Under the pieces are notes generated by a model, which made no database searches, was not told where the DNA came from, and saw nothing but the letters and a program-made list of their open reading frames with translations. Position numbers and translations under genes: made by a program. A stretch of DNA of 64,000 nt from Spirosoma radiotolerans (GTDB lineage Bacteria > Bacteroidota > Bacteroidia > Cytophagales > Spirosomataceae): the NCBI RefSeq assembly GCF_000974425.1, contig NZ_CP010429.1:1054001-1118000 (forward strand). Direction: 5' to 3'. This document shows positions 27,793-36,914 of this stretch, in pieces (positions within the stretch are counted from its first letter, which is position 1; each line of letters opens with the position of its first letter).

Positions 27793-30700
27793 ATGGCAAA
27801 AGATTTACTCAGGCTTGTTATCCTGTTGTTGGTGATAAGCACACCCGTATTGGCTCAGTCCATTTCGGGTAAGGTCACAGGTGGCAATGACGGCCAGCCT
27901 TTACCCGGTGTTTCTATCGTAGTGAAAGGAAGCACATTAGGTACAATAACCGATGCTGATGGTAAGTATACGATTACGACCGCCAAGAACAGAACGCTCG
28001 TATTCTCCTTTATTGGCTACAAATCAAAAGAAGTAGCTATCGATAGCCGATCGACCGTTGATGTAACGCTGGAAGAGGATGCTTCCAACATCAATGAAGT
28101 CGTTGTAACGGCGTTTGGTATCAAAAAAGAAGAGCGTGCCCTTGGTTACGCTACAGCGGTTGTCAACAATGAAGCGCTTGTTAAAACGGCATCGCCAAAC
28201 TTCGCTACCGCCCTCTACGGTAAAGCGCCGGGTGTAACCATCAATGCTACGCCGGGTGGTGCTACCAGCGCGGTAAGCATCAGCGTGCGCGGTCTGGCCT
28301 CTATTACCGGTAATACGCAACCGCTGATCGTGATGGATGGTATCCCCATTCGGAACGGTGAGGTACGCAATAACGATTACTGGGGTGATCAACGTATACG
28401 GGGTAACGGTCTGCTCGATCTGAACCCCGCCGACATCGAGAACATCTCGATCCTGAAAGGCGCTTCGGCGGCTGCACTTTATGGCTCAGAAGCCGTTAAC
28501 GGGGTGGTCCTGGTTACGACCAAAACGGGTAAAGGGAAAAAAGGCCTTGGCGTGGATTTCAGCGCCAGCTATAGTGTCGATAAAATTGCGTACCTGCCGC
28601 GTTACCAGAATGTCAGAGGGCCTGGGTATATGCTGAACTACAACAACGGTGGTCAGGATGCCAACGGATTTATTTATTACGATACGGATGGCGACGGCAA
28701 AGGCGACACCCGCGGATTGCTTGGGGCTACGGTCAATTTTGGTCCCAAATTCGATGGGCAGCCTGTAATGGCTTTCGATGGCGTTGTTCGGCCCTACGTG
28801 CCATCAGGGAATAGCTATGCCGATCTGTTCCAAAATGCACACAGTGCCAACATTAACCTGGCCGTGTCCAAATCGTCGGAAAACTCGACCCTGCGTTTTT
28901 CGTATACCCGCCAGGATAACGGTATGATCAGCTACGGGGCCAAAAACGAAAAGAACATCATGAACCTGAACGCCAGCTTTAATGAGAACAAAAAGCTGAA
29001 AACAGATCTGATGATCAACTACGTCAACCAGTACACGCACAATCGCCCGTTTAAAGTTGATCGTATGATTAACAACTTTTCGGGGATGATGAACCGGTTC
29101 GAGTCGGCCGACTGGTATTTCAACAAGTACCAGACGAGCCAGGGATACAAGTATGTAACGGGAACGAACCAGAGCCTCACACCAAACGAAAACATTATCC
29201 GGAATGGATTCAAAACGGATATTGGCGATTATGTATGGAGTACCCGTGCCAATACCTACGATGAGTACAGCAACCGGATCATTGCCAGCATCACCCAGAA
29301 CTGGCAGATCACCGATGAACTGTCGCTGCGCGGCCGGGTTGGTACGGACTTTACCTCGGAACGTATGGAAGACAAGCAACGGAGCTCGACTCCATTGGCA
29401 TTTGGCTACTCTGGCTCCTTCGCCATGCGCAATAACTTGTATACCAACGTGTACACAGACATTTTGCTGAACTATACCAAAAAAGTGAATGATGACATTA
29501 CGGTTTCGGCTAGAGGTGGCTACACGGCGAATAAACTGCTGAACACGCTGATGCAACGGGAAACAAACGGTGGCTTGAGTACCGAAAATTTCTTCGACAT
29601 GTCGGCTTCAGCCAACACGCCAGGCTACAATACAGCCTACAACTACCGCGATCGCTACGTTCGGGATGCTTTCCTGGGGACGGTAAACTTCGATTATAAG
29701 AATTTCTTCTTCATCGAAGGTACCATTCGCAGAGACCGTACATCGACGCTTGCCAAAGGAAACAATGCCTTTGTATATCCCTCGGTCAATACGAGCCTTG
29801 TTTTGAGCGACATATTCCGGTTACCGACGGTTATCGACTATGCCAAACTAAGAGGTTCGTGGGGTATCGTGGGTAACTATCCAGGCATCTATAGCGCCAA
29901 CAATGCCTACAATCAGGGAAGCCTGAGTGTGCAGCAGAGTGGTGGGAGCTCGGTGCTGTATACGAATATCAGCAGCGACTACGGTAACGACAAAATACGG
30001 CCGGAGCAGAAACATGAATTCGAATTTGGTTTCGAAGCCAGACTGTTCAAAAGAAGACTGGGCATTGACCTGTCGTATTACAACGCACAGATTGTCGACC
30101 AAATTTTACCGCTGACGATTGCCGCTACCTCAGGGGCTAAAACGATTCTGGCCAACATCGGTACCTTGAGAAACCAGGGTCTGGAACTGGCCCTGAACGT
30201 GTCGCCATTGAGAAGCAGTGATGTCAACGGCCTGAACTGGGATTTGACCTTGAACCTGGCGAAAAACAGCAACAAAGTTGAAAAACTGGCCAACAACTCA
30301 ACCGAGTTATTACACGCTGATTATGACGGAAACGCAGCTCAGCTACGCTCGGTAGTTGGTCAGCCAATGGGCGATATCTATGTACACGGTATCCTGAAAG
30401 ATGCCAGCGGACGCAATGTGGTTGGCCCGAATGGCCTCTATCAACTGGATGGTGTTAACTGGATAAAAGCCGGAAACGCCATGCCGAAGCTAACGGGTGG
30501 TTTGCTGAATAGCTTCGGCTATAAAGGCTTCAACCTGGACGTGGTGGTTGACTTCCGCTACGGCGGTTCGATCATGCCAACAGGCATCAACTGGATGACA
30601 TCGCGTGGTCTGACCGAAGAAAGCCTGACCGCTATGGATGCCGAGCACGGTGGCCTTAGCTATTACATAGATGCAAACGGTAAAGGGGTTCAGACATCGG

Positions 30701-31125
30701 CATCGGCTGGTCCGGCTGGTCAAACGGTATACCACGATGGTATGTTGATGAACGGCGTACTGCCAACGGGCGAGGCTAATACCAATGTTATCTCGCAGGC
30801 TGTTTATTACAACAGCACCTACAACTGGGGTGGTCCACAGTATGGCAACGCCCGTTATGAGCTGTATGTGAAGGAAAATACCTACGTCAAAATGAGAGAG
30901 ATTTCGTTAGGCTATCGGATTCCGGCCAGCATCACCCGTAAAATTGGTACCCAGAATCTGACCCTGTCAGTATTTGGTCGCAACCTGTTCTTCATATACA
31001 GAACCATCAAAGATCTGGATGCTGAGCAAACCAACGTAGGTACGAAATGGTCGGATAACATCAACAATGCTGGTAATAACCCATCGTTCCGCACCATGGG
31101 TGTCATGTTGCGCGCCAGCTTCTAA
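27793..31125 (+). CDS. SusC/RagA-family TonB-dependent receptor
   Basis: 1110 residues. Signal peptide, then a carboxypeptidase-regulatory-like domain (ISGKVTGGNDGQPLPGVSIVV). The plug has NEVVVTAFGIKKEERALGYA and ILKGASAAALYGSEAVNGVVLVTTK, and a long barrel ends FRTMGVMLRASF. No STN domain is present. The 270-bp AT-rich upstream gap likely holds the promoter. The SusD-like gene follows after 4 bp, so the two are co-translated. Substrate unknown. Confidence 0.95.
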   Translation: MAKDLLRLVILLLVISTPVLAQSISGKVTGGNDGQPLPGVSIVVKGSTLGTITDADGKYTITTAKNRTLVFSFIGYKSKEVAIDSRSTVDVTLEEDASNINEVVVTAFGIKKEERALGYATAVVNNEALVKTASPNFATALYGKAPGVTINATPGGATSAVSISVRGLASITGNTQPLIVMDGIPIRNGEVRNNDYWGDQRIRGNGLLDLNPADIENISILKGASAAALYGSEAVNGVVLVTTKTGKGKKGLGVDFSASYSVDKIAYLPRYQNVRGPGYMLNYNNGGQDANGFIYYDTDGDGKGDTRGLLGATVNFGPKFDGQPVMAFDGVVRPYVPSGNSYADLFQNAHSANINLAVSKSSENSTLRFSYTRQDNGMISYGAKNEKNIMNLNASFNENKKLKTDLMINYVNQYTHNRPFKVDRMINNFSGMMNRFESADWYFNKYQTSQGYKYVTGTNQSLTPNENIIRNGFKTDIGDYVWSTRANTYDEYSNRIIASITQNWQITDELSLRGRVGTDFTSERMEDKQRSSTPLAFGYSGSFAMRNNLYTNVYTDILLNYTKKVNDDITVSARGGYTANKLLNTLMQRETNGGLSTENFFDMSASANTPGYNTAYNYRDRYVRDAFLGTVNFDYKNFFFIEGTIRRDRTSTLAKGNNAFVYPSVNTSLVLSDIFRLPTVIDYAKLRGSWGIVGNYPGIYSANNAYNQGSLSVQQSGGSSVLYTNISSDYGNDKIRPEQKHEFEFGFEARLFKRRLGIDLSYYNAQIVDQILPLTIAATSGAKTILANIGTLRNQGLELALNVSPLRSSDVNGLNWDLTLNLAKNSNKVEKLANNSTELLHADYDGNAAQLRSVVGQPMGDIYVHGILKDASGRNVVGPNGLYQLDGVNWIKAGNAMPKLTGGLLNSFGYKGFNLDVVVDFRYGGSIMPTGINWMTSRGLTEESLTAMDAEHGGLSYYIDANGKGVQTSASAGPAGQTVYHDGMLMNGVLPTGEANTNVISQAVYYNSTYNWGGPQYGNARYELYVKENTYVKMREISLGYRIPASITRKIGTQNLTLSVFGRNLFFIYRTIKDLDAEQTNVGTKWSDNINNAGNNPSFRTMGVMLRASF

Positions 31126-31129
31126 CCTT

Positions 31130-32743
31130 ATGTCAATCATGAAGATGAAAAAAATATCTATTTTGTTTTTGGGAGGGCTTTTGCTGGCAAACGTGTCCTG
31201 TAAAGAGTCTGATTTTACCGACGCATACCCCAATCCGGCCAAGATTGCGGAGACAACCGTAGAGAAGCAATATACCGGCGTACTCTATGCCAATAAAGAT
31301 TATGTACTTCCAGGCTACCGGTATTATTTCGTTTCCCTGCGTACATCCATCAATCACTACACGCAGGCAACGGGCTGGGTTAACGAGTCGGGACAGTACG
31401 TTCCGGGTTCGTCAGGGATCGAGGACGTCTGGTACAACTATTACAATATGCTGGCGCAGTACCGCGAACTGCAGAAAGTATATGCGTCGAAGACGGCTGA
31501 ACAACAGGCTAACCTGAAGATTTTCATGCTGACAGCCGCCGTTTATGTGTATGATTATACCGCGAAAATGGTCGATCTGCACGGCTCTATTCCCTTCAGC
31601 ACGGCCGGTTTGCTGAGTACGAATGGGGGCGAATACACCGCATCCAGTGCAAAGTTCGATACGGCCGAAGGCATTTATACCTTCCTGCTGGACGATCTGA
31701 AACGGATTGCGACCGAACTGAACGGGATTACGTTGAACGCCGGCTACCAGAAATCGTTTCAAACCCAGGATTTTGTGAACAAAGGTGATGTTACGGCCTG
31801 GAAGCGCTATACGAACTCGATTCGCCTGCGGTTGCTGAACCGCGTATCGGACGTGGCCAGCTTCAAAACCCGGTCGAATACGGAAATGGCTGAGATTCTG
31901 GGTAATGCAACCACCTATCCAATTGTCGAAACGAACGCGCAGAATATTCAGATCAATGTCTACGATATCAACACGGACATCAATTCGAAAGGGTTCCGCG
32001 ATGGTATCGAGGGCGATGGCTGGTACGGGAATACGGCCGGGAAGGCGATCATCGATAACATGAACGCCAACAACGACCCCCGTTTGCCGATACTCTTTGA
32101 GCCAGGTGCCAATGCCGCCGGGAAGTATATTGGCATTGATCCGTTGGGTACCCAGGCCGCTCAAACCGCTCTCGTAAATGCCGGTCAGGTTGCAATCTAC
32201 AACCGGTATACATTGAGTCGTAACCAGTTCTTTCCCGGTATCCTGATCAATGCCCCGCAAATGAATTTAATTAAAGCGGAGTATTACCTGAGAACAGCCA
32301 ATGATGCGTCAGCAAAAACAGCCTACGAAACAGCCATCACGCAGTCGGTACAATTCTACAATGGAATTCTAGCACTGACCAACGCCACCGGTATTACAGG
32401 ATCTGCCATTCCTACGCCAGCAACGGCCACGTCTATTTCGGCTTACATCGCTGGTCCGGGTGTGAACTGGAGCAGCGCGACCAGCGCCACCGACAAACTG
32501 AAGCTGATTGCTACTCAGAAATGGCTGCATTATAACCTGGTTCAACCGTACGAAAACTGGGCCGACATTCGCCGGCTGGACTACCCGGTATTGAACTTCC
32601 AGGCCGACAACGCGAACAACCAGACCTTACCGCCCGTTCGGTGGACGATTCCGGGGAATGAGATTACGTATAATGCAGCCAACTACGCGTCAGTAAAAGC
32701 AACTGATAACCTGACGACCAAGATATTCTGGGATGTGAAGTAA
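31130..32743 (+). CDS. SusD/RagB-family outer-membrane lipoprotein
   Basis: 537 residues from the ATG at 31130 (or 31139, MKMKKISILFLGG). The longer frame from 31067 overlaps the SusC gene and has no signal sequence. The lipoprotein signal ends in LLANVSC. SusD features: WYNYYNMLAQYRELQKVY, YDYTAKMVDLHGSIPFS, WKRYTNSIRLRLLNRV, and C-terminal ATQKWLHYNLVQPYENWADIRRLDYP. It partners the SusC 4 bp upstream. A terminator follows at 32783. Confidence 0.94.
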   Translation: MSIMKMKKISILFLGGLLLANVSCKESDFTDAYPNPAKIAETTVEKQYTGVLYANKDYVLPGYRYYFVSLRTSINHYTQATGWVNESGQYVPGSSGIEDVWYNYYNMLAQYRELQKVYASKTAEQQANLKIFMLTAAVYVYDYTAKMVDLHGSIPFSTAGLLSTNGGEYTASSAKFDTAEGIYTFLLDDLKRIATELNGITLNAGYQKSFQTQDFVNKGDVTAWKRYTNSIRLRLLNRVSDVASFKTRSNTEMAEILGNATTYPIVETNAQNIQINVYDINTDINSKGFRDGIEGDGWYGNTAGKAIIDNMNANNDPRLPILFEPGANAAGKYIGIDPLGTQAAQTALVNAGQVAIYNRYTLSRNQFFPGILINAPQMNLIKAEYYLRTANDASAKTAYETAITQSVQFYNGILALTNATGITGSAIPTPATATSISAYIAGPGVNWSSATSATDKLKLIATQKWLHYNLVQPYENWADIRRLDYPVLNFQADNANNQTLPPVRWTIPGNEITYNAANYASVKATDNLTTKIFWDVK

Positions 32744-32782
32744 AAACTCCCGGTACCAATAAGACAATAAGTGTTAAATTAG

Positions 32783-32813
32783 AATGGGCAAACCGCTTGG
32801 CTTGCCCATTTTT
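32783..32813 (+). terminator. Intrinsic terminator of the second SusC-SusD operon
   Basis: Stem AATGGGCAA (32783-32791) with TTGCCCATT (32802-32810), a 10-nt loop and a T tract (TTTTTG). It is 40 bp after the SusD stop and just before the converging FG-GAP gene. Confidence 0.8.
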
Positions 32814-32829
32814 GTTGCCAGGCCAGGTT

Positions 32830-34401
32830 CTATTTTCCCTGATTTTCCAGTACCAGCAGTTGTGGAAAGGAGGTGATGCCTTTAAAAAGCAACTGGGTCA
32901 TTTCGCCAACCGTGTGGAAATAGGAGCCCAGCACAATATCCAGATCGCCATCCTGATCGATGTCGGCGGCTTCCATAGTTAACCATTTTCCATTGGCGGC
33001 TTCCGGAGTGCTAAACGGTTTGAAAGTCAACTGGCCTTCGTTGACCAGGTAAAGAAATCCTTGCTCCGGCTGGGCCAAATTGGTGTAGAACGAGGTGACT
33101 GCAATATCCACGTCACCGTCCTGGTCGAAGTCGCGGGCGATGGCTTTGCTGGCACCGTAGATGGGGTAAAACCAGGCTTCGCGGAAGTTGTCTTTTTTGT
33201 CGTTGAGATAGATGTGTACGCCGTGGTAATTCTTGTTGACGGCTGAGTAATCCCAGTTGTCGCCGTTGGCCAGCAGAATATCCTGAAACCCATCTTTGTT
33301 GAAATCGACGAGCTCAAAATAGCTGGACCCAAACACGGGTGGGAAACGTAAAACGGTTTTTTCTTTAAAGCGCCCGTTTCCCTGGTTGTAGAAAATGGAT
33401 ACTTCTTCCCGTGCCTGCGCCATCAGCACCAGGATATCGGGCTTTTTATCCTGATTGAAATCGGCAATCTCTACTTTTCGGGCACCAGGAAATGCCTTTA
33501 ATACGTGTTCCTTCGTTGGCTCGAACCCATCGTACCAGAATAGCTTTCCGGCGTTATTCCCGAATCCGCAAATAACAACATCGTCTTTACCATCGGCATT
33601 GAGGTCGCCGGAAGCAAACTGCACGGGACGGGGCAAATTCTGAATATTTATCGGGCTGGAAGCGGGCTTTGCCGATCTTTCCAGCGTCATCAGCCTGCCC
33701 AACTGCTGATCGGACGGACTGAAGATGCCGATGGTGAGGAGCCGTGGTGCTGCATTTTTCGGAAAGTCTATATCCGTTGGTGGGGTATCGATCCACCATG
33801 TATCGGCCAGTTGGAGTTGTGAATTGAGCACATACAGGGCATTCTGGGCATCACCTACGTAAAGCTGAGCGGTAGTATTGTCGTACTTCAATAGGGTGGT
33901 TTGCGGTACCGGTTTATCGCTGAGAACCAGTTCCTTTGGCCTGAATAAAGGAAGCGCATTGGTAACGGTCAAATGTGGTTTTTGCGGCAATGGCTCGGCG
34001 GGTGCTGTCTGTTCGTAATAGTGAACAATTTTGTTCCAGTCACTTAGGGATAACGCAGCCGTTTTGGGGTAAATCGTCAGTTTCCGAATCGCTTTTTCTT
34101 CTTCGGGTGAGAGCGGTTTCAGGGTGTCCTGTTCGGGGAGTTTGAGGCCAAGCCGCCTGGCCATGTTCGGCAGAACGCCTGTAACCCAGGTCGTTTTGTC
34201 CAGGAGTTCCGGTGCAGGAAACAAATGACAACTCCCGCAATGGCGCAAAGCCAATTGTTTGCCAGTGGCAGTTGAATCAAGTATCGTTGCCCCTTCATTA
34301 CCTGATGGGTTACCATCAACGATATCCGGTCGGTCGGGAACAGAAAAAGATACTATCCAGAGGGAAATGAGAAGAAGCAAACCGATTGTATAAGAAGGCA
34401 T
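32830..34401 (-). CDS. Secreted FG-GAP repeat protein with c-type haem motif
   Basis: 523 residues. A signal sequence (IGLLLLISLWIVSFSV) precedes a haem c motif CGSCH at residues 55-59 within ALRHCGSCHLFPAPELLDK. A short helical part follows, then FG-GAP/VCBS repeats (GDLNADGKDDVVICG, DFNQDKKPDILVL, DIDQDGDLDIVLGS). Combining a cytochrome c-like N-terminus with a calcium-propeller body suggests an extracytoplasmic redox or binding protein. No distal Met ligand can be assigned with certainty. It converges with the SusD gene. Confidence 0.88.
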   Translation of the reverse strand: MPSYTIGLLLLISLWIVSFSVPDRPDIVDGNPSGNEGATILDSTATGKQLALRHCGSCHLFPAPELLDKTTWVTGVLPNMARRLGLKLPEQDTLKPLSPEEEKAIRKLTIYPKTAALSLSDWNKIVHYYEQTAPAEPLPQKPHLTVTNALPLFRPKELVLSDKPVPQTTLLKYDNTTAQLYVGDAQNALYVLNSQLQLADTWWIDTPPTDIDFPKNAAPRLLTIGIFSPSDQQLGRLMTLERSAKPASSPINIQNLPRPVQFASGDLNADGKDDVVICGFGNNAGKLFWYDGFEPTKEHVLKAFPGARKVEIADFNQDKKPDILVLMAQAREEVSIFYNQGNGRFKEKTVLRFPPVFGSSYFELVDFNKDGFQDILLANGDNWDYSAVNKNYHGVHIYLNDKKDNFREAWFYPIYGASKAIARDFDQDGDVDIAVTSFYTNLAQPEQGFLYLVNEGQLTFKPFSTPEAANGKWLTMEAADIDQDGDLDIVLGSYFHTVGEMTQLLFKGITSFPQLLVLENQGK

Positions 34402-34453
34402 TGGATGAGTGCTGTCCGGTAAACCCAGTGCAGATGATTTAACCAGGGCATTG

Positions 34454-34473
34454 CACCGGGTTTCAACCCGGTG
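34454..34473. repeat. Short REP-like palindrome
   Basis: CACCGGGTT-TC-AACCCGGTG, a perfect 9-bp stem with a 2-nt centre, upstream of the FG-GAP/haem gene. It stands alone in the window. Confidence 0.55.
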
Positions 34474-34594
34474 TCGGCCAAGATTTAGTCAAAAAAGCTA
34501 CCAAAGGATATGGCTCTGTCTGGCTATTTAACAATATAGTTAATAAATTTTTTTCTAAACCACAGTATATTTTATATAAAATTTAAAATAACGG

Positions 34595-34602
34595 TATCTT
34601 TG
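34595..34602 (+). promoter_or_regulatory. Candidate -7 promoter element
   Basis: TATCTTTG matches TAnnTTTG in an AT-rich tract 82 bp before the fucosidase ATG at 34684. A -33 TTTG box is not evident. Confidence 0.45.
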
Positions 34603-34683
34603 TTTTTTACTTGCTCCCGTAAAAATAGGTCTTTTTGACCACGCCTTGCTGCAAAAGTTCTGAATGCTTCTCTTATAGCGTCT

Positions 34684-36750
34684 ATGCGTTTTTTTACTCT
34701 TTTCATCGTCCTTATTAACTTGTCGTGGCTGGCTGTTGCCCAAACGCCGGCGCCCTTTGGTGCTGTTCCATCGCCCCGGCAGTTGCAGTGGCATAAAATG
34801 AAGTACTACGCCTTCGTCCACTTCAACATGAACACGTTCACCAATGAAGAGTGGGGACACGGCACCGAAACCGCGAATATGTTCAACCCCAGCCAGCTCG
34901 ATTGTCGGCAGTGGGCGAAAGTAGCCAAAGATGCGGGCATGGAAGGAATTATTATTACGGCTAAACACCACGACGGTTTCTGCCTGTGGCCGTCGAAATT
35001 TACCGAACACTCGGTCAAAAACAGTACGTGGCGCGATGGAAAAGGCGACGTCCTGAAAGACCTGTCGGCAGCCTGCAAAGAGTACGGACTAAAATTCGGG
35101 ATTTATTTGTCGCCCTGGGATCGGAACCACCCCGCCTACGGTACACCCGAATACAATGACATCTTTAAAAATACGCTCAAAGAAGTCCTGACGCAGTACG
35201 GCGACGTGTATGAAGTATGGTTCGACGGTGCCAACGGTGAAGGACCTAATGGTAAAAAACAGGTGTACGACTGGCCGGGCTTCATCGCGACGGTACGCCA
35301 GTACCAGCCCAACGCTGTTATTTTTAGCGATGCCGGTCCCGATATTCGATGGGTGGGTAATGAAGATGGGTACGCGGGAGAAACCAACTGGAGTACGCTT
35401 AACCGCGATAAGGTGTATCCGGCCTATCCGAACTACTGGGAGTTAACCTTGGGCCACGAAGATGGCACACACTGGGTGCCTACCGAAGTCAATTGCTCGA
35501 TTCGGCCCGGCTGGTATTACCATGCCAGTGAGGATAACAAAGTAAAATCGCTGGAACACCTCGTCGACATTTATTACAGTTCCATTGGTCGGAATGGCAA
35601 CTGGCTGCTCAACCTGCCCGTCGATCGGCGGGGGCTGGTTCATGAAAACGACGTGGCCCGGCTCATGGCGTTGAAAGCCTATACCGATAAGGCGTCGGTC
35701 AATCTGGCTGGCGGGAAGGCGATTACGGCCAGTAGTGTCTTTCGCAAAACCCCGGCCTACGCGGCTACGAACATTCTCGACAAAAGCCGCGATACGTATT
35801 GGGCAGCCGCTGACGGCGCAAAGCAAGCCACGCTCGCTATTGATCTGGGCAAACCCACGACGCTTAACCGGTTACTTATCGAAGAATATATTGCCCTGGG
35901 TCAGCGCGTAAAAAAGTTTTCGGTAGCGGCCTGGCAGGCTGGAAAATACCAGACCATCGCGCAGGGAACCACCATTGGCAATCGACGTATTCTGCGGTTT
36001 CAGACCATAACGACCAGCAAAATCCGGGTGAGCTTTGAAGAGGCAAAAGCCAGTCCGCTCATTCGGTTGATCGAGATGTATAACGCGCCCGAACTCATTG
36101 TTACACCCGTAATCAGCCGGAGTAAAGATGGCTTGGTAACCATTGCCTGTCCCCGCACCACCGACCCCATTATTACCTATACCACCGACGGGTCGGAACC
36201 GACAGCCAGTAGTCTTCGCTTCGGTGAGCCGTTTGCCCTAATGCAGGGCGGAACCGTCAAAGCCCGGGCGTTTATCGACAACATGAAAAAAGCCAGCAGC
36301 CCCGTTTCGGCTGAATTCGATATTAGTGCTGCCAAATGGACGGTTGTGTCAGCGGGTGGTTCGACAGCCAGTAAGAGTGCCGACCGGCTGATCGATGGAA
36401 ATGTCAATACATTCTGGCAACAGCGCAAGACCGGTAACGAGCCAGCCTCGGTCATTCTGGATTTGGGCGAGACGCTGCCCCTGCGTGGGTTCACTTACCT
36501 GCCTCGGCAGGACGGTAAAAAGGAGGGAATCGTCTATCGGTATGTGGCATCGGTGAGTCAGGACGGTAAAACCTGGTCGGCTCCTGTCAGCCAGGGCACC
36601 TTCAGCAACATTAACAATAACCCGGTTATACAGTCGGTCCGATTCGATCAGGTGCAGTCGGGGCGTTACCTGAAATTCGACGCGCTCGAAACCACGGCGG
36701 GTAACGACGCCACCGTTTCTATTGCTGAATTAGGGGTGCTAACGCACTAA
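34684..36750 (+). CDS. GH29 alpha-L-fucosidase with discoidin-type domains
   Basis: 688 residues. Signal peptide 1-19. The GH29 catalytic part spans about 30-340, with HFNMNTFTNEEWGHG, ITAKHHDGFCLWPSK and the nucleophile Asp181 in VYEVWFDGANGEGP. Two F5/8 type C (discoidin/CBM32-like) segments, about 345-460 and 555-687, flank a chitobiase C-terminal-like piece (ITYTTDGSEPTASS). The enzyme would release alpha-L-fucose from glycans in the periplasm or at the surface. The acid/base residue cannot be fixed by eye. The SusC/SusD pair upstream and the esterase downstream suggest a glycan-use locus. Confidence 0.92.
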   Translation: MRFFTLFIVLINLSWLAVAQTPAPFGAVPSPRQLQWHKMKYYAFVHFNMNTFTNEEWGHGTETANMFNPSQLDCRQWAKVAKDAGMEGIIITAKHHDGFCLWPSKFTEHSVKNSTWRDGKGDVLKDLSAACKEYGLKFGIYLSPWDRNHPAYGTPEYNDIFKNTLKEVLTQYGDVYEVWFDGANGEGPNGKKQVYDWPGFIATVRQYQPNAVIFSDAGPDIRWVGNEDGYAGETNWSTLNRDKVYPAYPNYWELTLGHEDGTHWVPTEVNCSIRPGWYYHASEDNKVKSLEHLVDIYYSSIGRNGNWLLNLPVDRRGLVHENDVARLMALKAYTDKASVNLAGGKAITASSVFRKTPAYAATNILDKSRDTYWAAADGAKQATLAIDLGKPTTLNRLLIEEYIALGQRVKKFSVAAWQAGKYQTIAQGTTIGNRRILRFQTITTSKIRVSFEEAKASPLIRLIEMYNAPELIVTPVISRSKDGLVTIACPRTTDPIITYTTDGSEPTASSLRFGEPFALMQGGTVKARAFIDNMKKASSPVSAEFDISAAKWTVVSAGGSTASKSADRLIDGNVNTFWQQRKTGNEPASVILDLGETLPLRGFTYLPRQDGKKEGIVYRYVASVSQDGKTWSAPVSQGTFSNINNNPVIQSVRFDQVQSGRYLKFDALETTAGNDATVSIAELGVLTH

Positions 36751-36775
36751 TAGTCAGATGCCAAGCGGGGAAATG

Positions 36776-36873
36776 TTTTTAAGCACGGAGGCACGGAGAG
36801 CACAGAGGTTCAGTGAATAGGACTTACGCAACCTTGTCTAACTCTGTGCTCTCCGTGCCTCCGTGGTTAAAAA
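36776..36873. repeat. Inverted repeat of the CACGGAGGCACGGAGAGCACAGAG type
   Basis: The 32-nt arms (36776-36807 and 36842-36873) match with about one mismatch and enclose a 34-nt spacer. It lies between the fucosidase and esterase genes. A second member with altered but still complementary arms is at 59793-59884. Confidence 0.8.
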
Positions 36874-36914
36874 CCTTATTGCCTCAATACTAACTTTTCT
36901 CTTATACCTCAAAC

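Noticed and set aside
28804..29556. 250-codon minus-strand frame
   Set aside because: Antisense to the second SusC gene. The product has no domain and the plus strand is clearly coding.
31412..32260. 282-codon minus-strand frame
   Set aside because: Antisense to the second SusD gene and composed of mirror-frame sequence. No recognisable motif.
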